A DNA stretch of 64,000 bases, taken from assembly GCF_900113745.1 (NCBI RefSeq), contig NZ_FOQL01000001.1, positions 1,488,001 through 1,552,000 on the forward strand. The letters run 5' to 3'. This document shows positions 26,833 to 36,183 of the stretch, in pieces (position 1 is the stretch's first letter; each line of letters begins with the position of its first letter). The translations under genes and the position numbers were made by a program. The DNA is from Pseudomonas guineae (GTDB lineage: Bacteria; Pseudomonadota; Gammaproteobacteria; Pseudomonadales; Pseudomonadaceae). The notes beneath the pieces are model-generated. The model was not told the DNA's origin, made no database searches, and saw only the letters and a program-made list of their open reading frames with translations.

Positions 26833-28116
26833 ATGGATATGACTACCGCCCTGCTGCTCATCATGCTGGTCCTGCTGTTGACTGGCTTTCCCATGATGGC
26901 CACGCTGCTAGCCGCTGCCGCTGCTGGCTTCGTCTTCTTCTTCAACATGGGCCCGGAGTTCATCGTGCAGCAGATGATCGCCGGCATCCGCCCAGCTGCT
27001 TTGGTGGCGGTGCCGATGTTCATCCTTGCCGCCGACATCATCACCCGCGGCGCGACGGCTAATCGCCTGCTGGACGTAGCCATGGCCTTCGTCGGCCATG
27101 TACGCGGCGGCATGGCGGTGACCACCGCACTGAGTTGCGCGCTATTCGGCGCGCTGTCCGGCTCGACCCAAGCCACGGTAGTCGGGGTCGGCAGCATCAT
27201 GCGCCCGAAGATGTTGCAGCAGGGCTACAAGGACAGCTTTGCCATCTCGCTGATCATCAACGCCTCGGACATCGCCCTGCTGATTCCACCCAGCATTGGC
27301 ATGATCATCTACGGCGTGGTGTCCGGCACGTCGGTGGCAGAGCTGTTCATCGCCGGCATTGGCCCCGGCCTGTTGCTGATGAGCTTGCTGGCCGGTTACT
27401 GCTATATCTATGCGCGCATCAACGGCATCCCCAGCGGCGAGAAATACAGCTGGATGCAACGCCTAGTCACTTGCCGTCGCGCCATCCTGCCACTGCTATT
27501 ACCGGTGATGACCATTGGCGGGATATATTCCGGGATGTTCAGCCCCACCGAGGCGGCGGCGATATCGGTGCTCTACGCGCTGATTCTTGAAGTGCTGATC
27601 TTCCGCCGCGTCAAACTCAGCGACCTATCATCCATCGCCCTCTCCACCGGGCTAATCACCGCCGTGGTGTTCATCCTGGTAGCGGCTGGTTCGGCGTTTT
27701 CTTGGGTGATTTCCTTTGCTCAGATTCCGCAGCAGATCCTCAGCGGCATCGGCATCATGAGCGCCTCACCCACCGAACTGCTGATCATTATCTCGATCGC
27801 GTTCTTCATCGGCTGCATGTTCGTCGACCCGATCGTGGTGATGCTGATTTTGGTGCCGATCTTTGCTCCGGCGGTACGCCTGTCTGGCCTCGACCCCGTA
27901 CTGGTCGGCACCATCGTCACCCTACAGGCAGCGATAGGCTCGGCCACACCGCCCTTTGGCTGCGACATTTTTACCGCCATCGCGGTATTCCGCCGACCCT
28001 ATCTGGATGTAATACGTGGCAGCCTGCCGTTCTTCTTAATACTGCTGCTGATGTCGGTGCTGCTGATCATGTTCCCACCGATCACCCTATTCCTGCGCGA
28101 CTTGGCCTTCCGCTAG
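26833..28116 (+). CDS. TRAP transporter large membrane subunit (ectoine)
   Basis: DctM-type subunit, the sodium-coupled transport channel of the TRAP system, with about twelve helices in 427 residues. Characteristic stretches are ALVAVPMFILAADIITRG, LFGALSGSTQATVVGVGSI, IPPSIGMIIYGVVSGTSVAE and GSATPPFGCDIFTAIAVFR. The start at 26833 gives a normal DctM N-terminus, 11 bp after the dctQ stop; the ribosome site is weak, so coupling is likely. It ends before a strong terminator. The substrate is inferred to be ectoine and hydroxyectoine. Confidence 0.9.
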   Translation: MDMTTALLLIMLVLLLTGFPMMATLLAAAAAGFVFFFNMGPEFIVQQMIAGIRPAALVAVPMFILAADIITRGATANRLLDVAMAFVGHVRGGMAVTTALSCALFGALSGSTQATVVGVGSIMRPKMLQQGYKDSFAISLIINASDIALLIPPSIGMIIYGVVSGTSVAELFIAGIGPGLLLMSLLAGYCYIYARINGIPSGEKYSWMQRLVTCRRAILPLLLPVMTIGGIYSGMFSPTEAAAISVLYALILEVLIFRRVKLSDLSSIALSTGLITAVVFILVAAGSAFSWVISFAQIPQQILSGIGIMSASPTELLIIISIAFFIGCMFVDPIVVMLILVPIFAPAVRLSGLDPVLVGTIVTLQAAIGSATPPFGCDIFTAIAVFRRPYLDVIRGSLPFFLILLLMSVLLIMFPPITLFLRDLAFR

Positions 28117-28137
28117 TACAGAGCCCCACCAGCAATC

Positions 28138-28187
28138 AAAAACCCTGCTGCCCGCTCGAATGCTATCGAGTCGGCAGCAGGGTTTTT
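28138..28187. terminator. Bidirectional terminator
   Basis: AACCCTGCTGCC (28141-28152) pairs perfectly with GGCAGCAGGGTT (28173-28184), and T/A runs lie on the outer sides. It serves dctM on the plus strand and the M23 peptidase gene on the minus strand, whose stop codon lies within its edge. Confidence 0.85.
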
Positions 28188-29082
28188 ATTCGCCGCCTAC
28201 GGCAAAATTGGGCAGGCTGTTAACCGGCTGGGAAAAATCAAAAGGGATCGACTCCAGCGCTAAACCGACATTGCGTTGCACCACGAAGTGCAGGTGCGGG
28301 CCGGTGCTGTTACCCGTATTGCCGGAACGCGCGAGCATGCTGCCGACGCTGATCCGGCTGCCCTCACGCACAACCACCGAGCCTTGCATCAGGTGCAGGT
28401 AGACACCCATGGTGCCGTCGTCATGCAGGATGCGCACATAGTTGCCAGACGGATTATTGCCACGGCCACTCTGGCGATTCTCGGTTTTCACCACCATGCC
28501 GCCGCGCGCCGCGACAATCGGCGTGCCTTCGGGCATGGCGATGTCCATGGCGTAGCGGCCTTTCGGGGTGAAATGGCTGTACTTACCGTTGGCGCCCTGG
28601 GTCAGGCGGAACGGCCCACCGCGCCACGGCAGCGGGTAATTCTGTTGAGTCGGCAGCAGGCGCGGGTCGCCCATGGCGTAGCGCAGCTTGGGGGTATAGC
28701 GCATGGGTTTGTGGGCATCACGCGGAGCCAGGGTAACCAAGCGAATCTTGCTGCGTGGCGGCAGCACCCAACTGATCGGCTCGTCCGGCACACCCGCGAT
28801 GTTGTCCGTAGCCTGCAGGCGCAACTCAATCTGCACCGGTGCGTACAGATCGTTGCGCACCAGTAGCGTCTCACCGGCTTCGTGTTTCTTGGTTTCCAGC
28901 TTTACCTGATTATCCAGACTCTCAACCATGCGGTCGCTAAACACAAACACTTGCGCACCGGGCGCGGCCTGGTCGGTATAAGTGACCACGCCGTTGGCAT
29001 CGGTGTACTTATAAATAGTTAAAGCCGCAGCCTGGCCGGCAAGGCTTAACGCACTGCAAAGAAGTATCAGACGCCCTAGCAT
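28186..29082 (-). CDS. M23-family cell wall endopeptidase
   Basis: Secreted peptidase of the LytM/M23 family, 298 residues. A signal peptide (about 1-20) is followed by a short DUF4124-type domain (IYKYTDANGVVTYTDQA). The C-terminal M23 domain has YSHFTPKGRYAMDIAMPEGT, with first His and Asp, and GPHLHFVVQ, with the second metal histidine pair. It should act on peptidoglycan cross-links in the periplasm. It lies upstream of a regulator and phoU, a neighbourhood I recall from P. aeruginosa. No functional tie to phosphate control is visible. Confidence 0.87.
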   Translation of the reverse strand: MLGRLILLCSALSLAGQAAALTIYKYTDANGVVTYTDQAAPGAQVFVFSDRMVESLDNQVKLETKKHEAGETLLVRNDLYAPVQIELRLQATDNIAGVPDEPISWVLPPRSKIRLVTLAPRDAHKPMRYTPKLRYAMGDPRLLPTQQNYPLPWRGGPFRLTQGANGKYSHFTPKGRYAMDIAMPEGTPIVAARGGMVVKTENRQSGRGNNPSGNYVRILHDDGTMGVYLHLMQGSVVVREGSRISVGSMLARSGNTGNSTGPHLHFVVQRNVGLALESIPFDFSQPVNSLPNFAVGGE

Positions 29083-29206
29083 AACGACTCGGATCTTATG
29101 ATTTGTATGTCCGGGGGTATGAGACTAGCAGCCGCCCCCACGCGAAGCGAACCGGCGCGCTAAACGTGTGAGCCATCTCGCACGTGTTAAGCACCGTCAG
29201 CATTAT

Positions 29207-30106
29207 TTAAGCGCCAGGGCTGAAGTGCTTCTGCGCCGTACCTCGGGCAATCAGACGCGAGAGGTAATCGAGCTTCTGTGGGTCTTTGTCGACGAATTTA
29301 AACGTCAGCTGCAGCCATTCGCTGTCCGGTTTCGGCTCAAACGCTGCAACCGCATGCAGGTAACCATTAAGCCGTGCGGTTTCCGCCCCTTCGCCCTGCT
29401 CCAGGTCCAACACCGCGCTTTCCAAGACCTGCGGTAGCGCCTCAGTGCGTTTAACCACTAGCAGGGCTTCTTTAAGGCTGAGCGCTTTAATCACGCAACT
29501 CATGCTGCCGCTCGGCAAACGCAACTGGCCCTGACCACGGCCAGTGCTGGCGCTCGGTACCGCGGCCTTACTGGCTGCCGGCTTAGTCACAACCTGAGGT
29601 GCTGGCGCCGCCGGAGGCTTGAGCACATCGGCTTTGCCACCGGTCAGCGCTGACAATGAATCGTTTGCGTAAGCCCCAGTACTGAGCATCTTCGGCGGCG
29701 CACTGGCGGCTAGCGCCTGCAGCTTGCCGGCGCGGCTAAGGGCTTTTTTCACCTTGGTGACCAACTGCTCGTTGGTAAACGGCTTGCCAATAAAGTCTGA
29801 AACGCCGGCTTGAATCGCCTGCACGACGTTGTCCTTATCGCCACGGCTGGTGACCATGATGAAGGGGACGGTTTTCAGGCTTTCTTGTTCGCGGCACCAG
29901 CTGAGCAGCTCTAGGCCGGACATTTCCGGCATTTCCCAGTCGCAGAGAATCAGGTCCACCGGCTTGCGCGTTAACATTTGCAGGGCTTTACGCCCGTTGA
30001 CGGCTTCCTCGATCTGGATGCCGGGAAAGTGATCGCGCAGGCCCTTTTTCACTAGATCGCGGATAAAGGTTGCGTCGTCCACTACCAGCACACTGACTTT
30101 GCTCAT
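29207..30106 (-). CDS. CheY-type response regulator with a novel C-terminal region
   Basis: 299-residue protein. Residues 1-125 are a receiver domain: D10/D11, phospho-acceptor Asp in LILCDWEMPEMSG, then VTSRGD and GKPFTNEQL. A Pro/Ala-rich linker (about 130-195) follows. The last 100 residues have no helix-turn-helix or GGDEF signature I recognise; a PilZ-like beta fold is possible but not shown. No kinase gene is adjacent. It lies downstream of phoU on the same strand, as does a similar regulator in P. aeruginosa (memory). Confidence 0.85.
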   Translation of the reverse strand: MSKVSVLVVDDATFIRDLVKKGLRDHFPGIQIEEAVNGRKALQMLTRKPVDLILCDWEMPEMSGLELLSWCREQESLKTVPFIMVTSRGDKDNVVQAIQAGVSDFIGKPFTNEQLVTKVKKALSRAGKLQALAASAPPKMLSTGAYANDSLSALTGGKADVLKPPAAPAPQVVTKPAASKAAVPSASTGRGQGQLRLPSGSMSCVIKALSLKEALLVVKRTEALPQVLESAVLDLEQGEGAETARLNGYLHAVAAFEPKPDSEWLQLTFKFVDKDPQKLDYLSRLIARGTAQKHFSPGA

Positions 30107-30245
30107 CGGCCACTCCCATTCTGATGGCCTTAAGCATAGTCATGGCGACTGGCCAAAGGCCAACCGAAATACAGCCTATGTCGCGATCACAGATATTTCG
30201 CCTAAGGGCGGCGCACCAACGCTATCCCACGCAGCCGCACTGCAC

Positions 30246-30977
30246 TCAGTTGTCTTTGTTAGTGCCCTGCACTTCTTCTTGCATGCGGGTCAGGCCGATG
30301 TGCTTCACGTCGGTGCCACGCACCAAGTAGATCACCAGCTCAGCGATATTACGGGCGTGGTCGCCGATCCGCTCCAGCGAGCGCAGGGCCCAGATGATGT
30401 TGAGCACGCGCGAGATCGAACGCGGGTCTTCCATCATAAAAGTCACCAGCTCACGCAAAGCCGTTTTGTATTCGCGGTCGACGGTCTTGTCGTATTGCGC
30501 CACCGACAGTGCCAGGTCGGCATCGAAACGGGCGAAAGCGTCCAGCGCCTCGCGCACCATCCGGCGCACCTGATCACCGATATGGCGCACTTCTACGTAA
30601 CCGCGCGGCGCTTCACCTTCTTCGCACAAGAGGATGGCGCGCTTAGCGATCTTGGTGGCTTCATCGCCGATACGCTCGAGGTCGATCACCGATTTGGAAA
30701 TACTGATGATCAACCGCAGGTCGGAGGCTGCAGGCTGACGGCGGGCGAGAATACGCACGCACTCTTCGTCGATGTTGCGCTCCATCTGGTTGATCTGATC
30801 ATCGATCTCGCGCACCTGCTGGGCCAGACCAGAATCGGCATCAATCAGTGCCGTGACAGCATCATTCACCTGCTTCTCGACCAGGCCGCCCATAGCCAAC
30901 AAATGGCTACGCACTTCCTCCAGCTCGGCATTGAACTGCTGAGAAATGTGCTGGGTAAGGTTTTCTTTGTTGATCAT
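30246..30977 (-). CDS. phoU: Phosphate signalling protein PhoU
   Basis: Cytoplasmic protein that links the PstSCAB transporter to PhoR and keeps the Pho regulon off when phosphate is plentiful. The 243 residues form two similar three-helix units with metal-binding repeats of the type ERIGDEATKIAK and ERIGDHARNIAEL. It follows pstB after 150 bp, the last member of the pst block. The first ATG at 30977 is preceded by AAGGG. Confidence 0.96.
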   Translation of the reverse strand: MINKENLTQHISQQFNAELEEVRSHLLAMGGLVEKQVNDAVTALIDADSGLAQQVREIDDQINQMERNIDEECVRILARRQPAASDLRLIISISKSVIDLERIGDEATKIAKRAILLCEEGEAPRGYVEVRHIGDQVRRMVREALDAFARFDADLALSVAQYDKTVDREYKTALRELVTFMMEDPRSISRVLNIIWALRSLERIGDHARNIAELVIYLVRGTDVKHIGLTRMQEEVQGTNKDN

Positions 30978-31127
30978 GATCGAACCCTTGCGAAACTGGA
31001 TGATAGTCCTATCGAGGTATTAGCCGGCCTGTGGTGAATCATGCAGAGCTAGGAGGCGGCGCGCAGACAATACAAACGCGTATGGCAAGCGCCGCCAATA
31101 ACACGCAGCGCGATTTGCCATAGCCGG

Positions 31128-31961
31128 TCAGCCATAGCGACCAGTGATGTAGTCTTCAGTTTGTTTCTTCGCCGGGTTGGTGAACAGTGTGTCGGTATCA
31201 CCAAACTCAATCAGCTTGCCCATGTACATAAACGCCGTGTAATCCGAAACCCGCGCCGCTTGCTGCATGTTGTGAGTGACGATGACGATGGTGTACTTGG
31301 ATTTCAACTCGTAGATCAGCTCTTCGACTTTCAGCGTCGAAATCGGATCGAGTGCCGAGCATGGCTCGTCGAGCAGCAATACTTCCGGCTGCACCGCCAC
31401 GGTGCGGGCAATAATCAAGCGCTGCTGCTGACCGCCGGACAGGCCCAATGCCGAGTCGTGCAAGCGGTCCTTGACCTCATCCCAGAGTGCGGCGTTTTTC
31501 AGTGACCATTCCACCGCTTCATCGAGCACACGCTTCTGGTTGATGCCCTGAATACGCAAGCCATACACCACGTTTTCGTAGATGCTCTTGGGGAACGGAT
31601 TAGGCTTTTGGAACACCATACCAACGCGGCGACGCAGCTCAGCCACATCCTCGCCCTTGCGGTAGATGTTGTGCCCGTCGAGATTGATCTCGCCTTCAAT
31701 ACGGCAACCATCGACCAGATCATTCATCCGGTTGAAGGTGCGCAACAATGTCGACTTGCCGCAACCAGACGGACCGATAAACGCAGTGACGCGCTTCTTC
31801 GGAATGGTCATCTGCACATCGAACAACGCCTGCTTATCACCGTAAAACAGGTTTAAGCCTGGCACATCAATGGCCACCTGCTCATTGGCCATATTCAGGC
31901 CCTGGCGCTCACGGCCCAATGCCGTCATATCGATACCGTGTGTGTGTGCTTCGTGCTGCAT
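31128..31961 (-). CDS. pstB: Phosphate ABC transporter ATPase PstB
   Basis: ATP-hydrolysing subunit of the high-affinity phosphate transporter. Walker A is GPSGCGKST, the signature is LSGGQQQR, Walker B is [12 protein letters not shown], and the switch histidine is in [10 protein letters not shown]. The 277-residue product has an N-terminal tail MQHEAHTHG like that of Pseudomonas PstB. A GGGAG site lies before the start. It follows pstA after a 65-bp gap with a hairpin. Confidence 0.97.
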   Translation of the reverse strand: MQHEAHTHGIDMTALGRERQGLNMANEQVAIDVPGLNLFYGDKQALFDVQMTIPKKRVTAFIGPSGCGKSTLLRTFNRMNDLVDGCRIEGEINLDGHNIYRKGEDVAELRRRVGMVFQKPNPFPKSIYENVVYGLRIQGINQKRVLDEAVEWSLKNAALWDEVKDRLHDSALGLSGGQQQRLIIARTVAVQPEVLLLDEPCSALDPISTLKVEELIYELKSKYTIVIVTHNMQQAARVSDYTAFMYMGKLIEFGDTDTLFTNPAKKQTEDYITGRYG

Positions 31962-31991
31962 GGGATGCTCCCTACGCTAACAATTCGTACC

Positions 31992-32019
31992 TGCCCGCCC
32001 GGCAGTTACCGGGCGGGCA
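31992..32019 (-). other. Hairpin between pstA and pstB
   Basis: TGCCCGCCCGG (31992-32002) and CCGGGCGGGCA (32009-32019) form a perfect 11-bp stem with a 6-nt loop. No T-run follows, so it is more likely an mRNA stability or processing element than a terminator. Confidence 0.6.
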
Positions 32020-32026
32020 CAAGTGA

Positions 32027-33703
32027 TTAATGATCCAGCGCTTTGTACTTCTCGCGCAGGTGGTTGCGGATATAAACCGCAGCGAAGTTCAGCACCACGA
32101 TAACCAGCACCAGCAGCAATGCGGTGGCATATACCAGCGGCCTAGCGGCTTCGACGTTAGGGCTCTGGAAGCCAACATCGTAAATATGGAAGCCCAGGTG
32201 CATGATCTTCTGGTCCAAGTGCAGATACGGGTAATTAGCATCAACCGGCAGGCTTGGTGCCAGCTTGACCACGCCTACCAGCATCAGCGGCGCGACTTCG
32301 CCGGCAGCACGCGCGACGGCGAGAATTAGACCGGTCATCATCGCCGGGCTGGCCATCGGCAGCACCACGCGCCAAAGGGTTTCTACCTTGGTTGCGCCAA
32401 GCGCCAGGGAACCTTCACGCACCGCCCGGGGGATGCGCGCCAGACCTTCTTCAGTGGCCACAATCACTACTGGCAAGGTCAGGATCGCCAGCGTCAGCGA
32501 CGCCCACATCAGCCCCGGCGTACCAAAGGTCGGCGTCGGTGCCGATTCCGGGAAGAACATGCGATCGAGCGATCCGCCCAGCACATAGACGAAAAAGCCT
32601 AAGCCAAACACGCCGTACACAATCGCCGGCACACCGGCGAGGTTATTCACCGCGATACGAATTACCCGGGTCAGCGGCCCCTGTTTAGCGTATTCGCGCA
32701 GGTAAATCGCGGCGACCACACCGAACGGGGTGACGATCACGGCCATGATCATGGTCATCATCACGGTGCCGAAAATCGCCGGGAAGATGCCGCCCTCGGT
32801 GTTGGCCTCACGTGGATCGTCGCTGACGAATTCCCACAGTTTAATAAAATAGAAGCCGAGTTTATCGAAGGTGCCCATGGCGTTGGGCTGAAAGGCCCGC
32901 ACCACTTTGCCCAGGCTGATAGTGAGTTCATGGCCGTCGACGGTTTTCAGCGTCACACTGTCACGGTTGAATGCCTGATTCAGGGCAATCAGCTCGGTTT
33001 CCAGCACCTTGTACTCGGCATCCCACTGCACGCGCTCGGCATCCAGTTCAGCTTGCGCGAACTCGTCCAGCTTGCCCTGTAGCTCCAGCTTGCGTGTTTG
33101 CAAACGGATGCGCTCAAGCCCGGCGTTGATGCGACCAATGTCCTTCTTCTCCAGGCGCACCAGTTGACCATGCAACTGCTCGACCCGCTCGATGCGCGCC
33201 TGCAACGCCGGCCAACTGGCATCCCCTTCGGCTACCAGCTCTCCCGACTCTTTGACGTTAACCAGATAGCCGTAGAAATTGCCCCATTCACGGCGCTCAA
33301 TGGCTGTGAGTTTTTCCGGGGTGCGCTGGTTACTCAACCACTCGCCGACCACCCAGGTAAAGTCCGCACCATAGATGTCGCGGTTACCCACCTTGAGCAG
33401 CTCACGGGTCATAAACTCGCCGCCCTTGACGTCAACCGGCAACCCGGAAGCCGCCAAACGAGCACGCGGGACTTCTTCAATCTGGGTGACTTCACCGGCC
33501 ATCACCCGGACTTCCTGCCCTGGGACTTGGTAGTTAACTTCGATGATATCGGCCGGCCAGAAGTGGCTAAGCCCTCGCACGGCAATCACTGCCATCAGAC
33601 CCAAGGTCATGATAACTGCGATCGACACCGCACCGGCATTCATCCAGATCCACGGCGTACCGCTCTTGAACCAGGTATTCAGGTTGTTCTGTTTCACGGA
33701 CAT
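32027..33703 (-). CDS. pstA: Phosphate ABC transporter permease PstA
   Basis: Inner-membrane permease of the phosphate transporter. At 558 residues it is much longer than E. coli PstA (about 296). The extra part is a periplasmic, partly coiled-coil region (about residues 50-270, with LQARIERVEQLHGQLVRLEK) between the first helix and the ABC permease domain. The permease signature EEGLARIPRAVREGSLALGA lies near residue 430. Such enlarged forms are usual in Pseudomonas. It starts 15 bp after pstC. Confidence 0.95.
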   Translation of the reverse strand: MSVKQNNLNTWFKSGTPWIWMNAGAVSIAVIMTLGLMAVIAVRGLSHFWPADIIEVNYQVPGQEVRVMAGEVTQIEEVPRARLAASGLPVDVKGGEFMTRELLKVGNRDIYGADFTWVVGEWLSNQRTPEKLTAIERREWGNFYGYLVNVKESGELVAEGDASWPALQARIERVEQLHGQLVRLEKKDIGRINAGLERIRLQTRKLELQGKLDEFAQAELDAERVQWDAEYKVLETELIALNQAFNRDSVTLKTVDGHELTISLGKVVRAFQPNAMGTFDKLGFYFIKLWEFVSDDPREANTEGGIFPAIFGTVMMTMIMAVIVTPFGVVAAIYLREYAKQGPLTRVIRIAVNNLAGVPAIVYGVFGLGFFVYVLGGSLDRMFFPESAPTPTFGTPGLMWASLTLAILTLPVVIVATEEGLARIPRAVREGSLALGATKVETLWRVVLPMASPAMMTGLILAVARAAGEVAPLMLVGVVKLAPSLPVDANYPYLHLDQKIMHLGFHIYDVGFQSPNVEAARPLVYATALLLVLVIVVLNFAAVYIRNHLREKYKALDH

Positions 33704-33718
33704 ATACCTTCCAAGACC

Positions 33719-36004
33719 TTAGAGCGAGGCGTACTTGACGCGCAGACGCTGGCGCACCACTTCTGCCAGGGTGTTCATGACAAAAGTGAAGCCAAGCAGT
33801 ACCAACGCCGAGAGGAACAACACACGGTAGTGGGTACCGCCCACTTCTGACTCGGGCATTTCCACCGCCACGTTGGCCGCCAGGGTGCGCAGCCCTTCGA
33901 AGATGTTCATGTCCATGATCGCGGTATTACCCGTGGCCATCAGCACGATCATGGTTTCGCCAACGGCGCGGCCCATACCAATCATTACCGCAGAGAAGAT
34001 GCCTGGACTGGCGGTGAGAATCACCACACGAGTCAGGGTCTGCCAGGGCGTAGCACCGAGAGCCAGGGAACCAAAGGTCAGGCTCTTGGGCACGCTGAAC
34101 ACCGCATCTTCGGCAATCGAGAAGATGGTCGGAATCACCGCAAAACCCATGGCCAGGCCGACCACCAGGGCGTTGCGCTGATCGAAGGCGATGCCTAGGT
34201 CATTGCTCAGCCACAAGCGCATGTTGCCATCGAACAGCCAGTTTTCCAGATGCCCGCTCATGGCCAGCGACACATAGCCGACCAGCAGAATCATTGGAAT
34301 CAACAGCACGGACTCCCAACCATCTGGCACGCTTAAGCGGATTGACTCCGGCAAACGACTCCACAGATAGCCGGCCAGCAGAATGCCGATGGGCGTAAAG
34401 ATCAGTAGGCTGAAGATACCCGGCAGGTGGCCTTCGACATAAGGTGCGAGGAACAGGCCGGCGAAGAAGCCGAGAATCACCGTCGGCAAAGCCTCCATCA
34501 GTTCGATCACCGGCTTGATCTTGCGGCGCAGCACCGGTGCCATGAAATAGGCGGTGTATAACGCCGCGGCGATGGCCAGTGGCGCGGCCAGGAGCATGGC
34601 GTAGAACGCCGCTTTCAGGGTGCCGAACGCCAGTGGCGCCAGGCTCAGCTTGGGCTCAGTATCGGTGCTGGCGGACGTCGACTGCCAGACATGGCTTGGG
34701 GCGTCGTAGTTCTCGTACCAGACCTTACCCCACAGCGAGCTCCAAGAGATTTCCGGGTGCGGGTTGTCGATAATCAGGCGTTGTAGCTGGCCGTCGCTCT
34801 CCACCAGCATACGGTTGGCACGCGGTGACAAGGTGGCCAGGGCCTGCCCCTCAGCAACCGGCTCGACCAATAGGGTACGGTGCGCGGTGCTGTGGAAAAT
34901 ACCCAGATTGCCTTTCGCATCCAGGGCAAAGAAGCCCTTGCGGCGCTCTTCGGGAATAATCTGAACGATCGGGCTGTCGGCCATCTGGAAACTACGGATT
35001 GCGGTCAACGACGCTTTGCCGTCGTCCTGACGCACCATAAACCACTGGCCGATGCCACCACGGCTGTCACCGATCAACAGTGATATGCCGCCGAGCAGCG
35101 GAGTAGCGTTGCTGACTTCTAACTTGGCATCGGCCAGCAGCTTGTAGCGACCATTGAGGGTCTTGCTGCGCAGGTCGAACACATCCGCAGTAGCGCGACC
35201 GTTCACCACATACATCCACATTTGCCGCGGGTCGATGATCAACGCCTTGATCGGCTCAGCAATCTGCGGCAGCGCAATACGCTCCTCGCTGAGCGTCACT
35301 TCACCGGTCATCAGGTTTTCTTCACGGCCCAAGCTCAGCACATGCAGCTCGATGCCGGTAGAGCCGGCGAGCATCAGGGTGCCACTGTTCAGGCTAAGGG
35401 CGAGGTGATCCAGCTCGCGGCCTTGGCTATCCAGTACGATCGGCGCATCACCGAAGGGGTACTCGACACTAGGCGTGATGGTCTTTATGTCATTCGGATA
35501 GGTAATCTTGTAGGCATGCTGAAACACCAGCACCTGGCCGTTAGAAAGACCCAGAGCGATACGGTTACTGCCCGGCTGATCCTGGGCAACCGAGGTAATC
35601 TGCGCATCCGCCGGCAGCGGCAACTGTACCTTGCTCAACGCCTGCATCTGCTTGGCATCGAAAAACTGCACCTGCCCCTTCTGATCTAGGCGCATCGCCA
35701 CCTGATTCTGCTCTTCCAGCGCCAGCAGCAGCGGCGCACCGGCTTCATTTAGCCAGGCAACCTGCACCGGTTTACGTGGCTCTATGCTGGCGCCTTGAAA
35801 CATCGGCAGCACCACGTAGCCCAAGTAGAAAAAGATCAGGGTGATCGCACCCAGCACCGCCATACCACCCAAGGAAACCGCCCAGCGGGCACAACGGTCT
35901 TTAAGGGCGCGGATACGCCGCTTACGCTGCAGGGCAGGGGTATTGAAGTCCAGCCCGAGGGGTTTGGATGTGGCGGTCATGGTTTCACTAGCCAAGTCAT
36001 TCAT
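33719..36004 (-). CDS. pstC: Phosphate ABC transporter permease PstC
   Basis: Second membrane permease of the phosphate transporter, 761 residues, again far larger than E. coli PstC (about 319). After the first helix (about 45-70) a long periplasmic domain (about 75-440) looks like beta repeats (e.g. ITSVAQDQPGSNRIALGLSN). The ABC permease domain follows, with the signature PKSLTFGSLALGATPWQTL. The start at 36004 (MNDLASET) matches Pseudomonas relatives; an in-frame ATG seven codons later is also possible. It has its own Pho box upstream. Confidence 0.94.
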   Translation of the reverse strand: MNDLASETMTATSKPLGLDFNTPALQRKRRIRALKDRCARWAVSLGGMAVLGAITLIFFYLGYVVLPMFQGASIEPRKPVQVAWLNEAGAPLLLALEEQNQVAMRLDQKGQVQFFDAKQMQALSKVQLPLPADAQITSVAQDQPGSNRIALGLSNGQVLVFQHAYKITYPNDIKTITPSVEYPFGDAPIVLDSQGRELDHLALSLNSGTLMLAGSTGIELHVLSLGREENLMTGEVTLSEERIALPQIAEPIKALIIDPRQMWMYVVNGRATADVFDLRSKTLNGRYKLLADAKLEVSNATPLLGGISLLIGDSRGGIGQWFMVRQDDGKASLTAIRSFQMADSPIVQIIPEERRKGFFALDAKGNLGIFHSTAHRTLLVEPVAEGQALATLSPRANRMLVESDGQLQRLIIDNPHPEISWSSLWGKVWYENYDAPSHVWQSTSASTDTEPKLSLAPLAFGTLKAAFYAMLLAAPLAIAAALYTAYFMAPVLRRKIKPVIELMEALPTVILGFFAGLFLAPYVEGHLPGIFSLLIFTPIGILLAGYLWSRLPESIRLSVPDGWESVLLIPMILLVGYVSLAMSGHLENWLFDGNMRLWLSNDLGIAFDQRNALVVGLAMGFAVIPTIFSIAEDAVFSVPKSLTFGSLALGATPWQTLTRVVILTASPGIFSAVMIGMGRAVGETMIVLMATGNTAIMDMNIFEGLRTLAANVAVEMPESEVGGTHYRVLFLSALVLLGFTFVMNTLAEVVRQRLRVKYASL

Positions 36005-36084
36005 AAGTAAGAGCGTCTCTGCGCAGCCATGAGCGCGCCATAATGAGTTCTGTCGCTATCAGCGCGTTACTCTAGCCGCACTTT

Positions 36085-36102
36085 ATGACAGAAAAGTTAC
36101 AG
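36085..36102 (-). promoter_or_regulatory. Pho box upstream of pstC
   Basis: Read on the minus strand: CTGTAAC-TTTT-CTGTCAT, the PhoB consensus with a perfect second unit. TAGAGT lies 10 nt downstream as a -10. This indicates a phosphate-regulated promoter for pstC independent of pstS. Confidence 0.75.
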
Positions 36103-36117
36103 GGCTTTGACAAAGCT

Positions 36118-36147
36118 ACGCCCGCCTTCGTTTCGACAGGCGGGCGT
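36118..36147 (-). terminator. Hairpin after pstS
   Basis: ACGCCCGCCT (36118-36127) and AGGCGGGCGT (36138-36147) form a perfect 10-bp stem with a 10-nt loop, 37 bp beyond the pstS stop. No strong T-run follows. It probably reduces read-through into pstC, giving more binding protein than transporter, as is common for such operons. Confidence 0.6.
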
Positions 36148-36183
36148 GCGACTTACTTGGCGTCCTTGCCAGTCTGGTGAACC

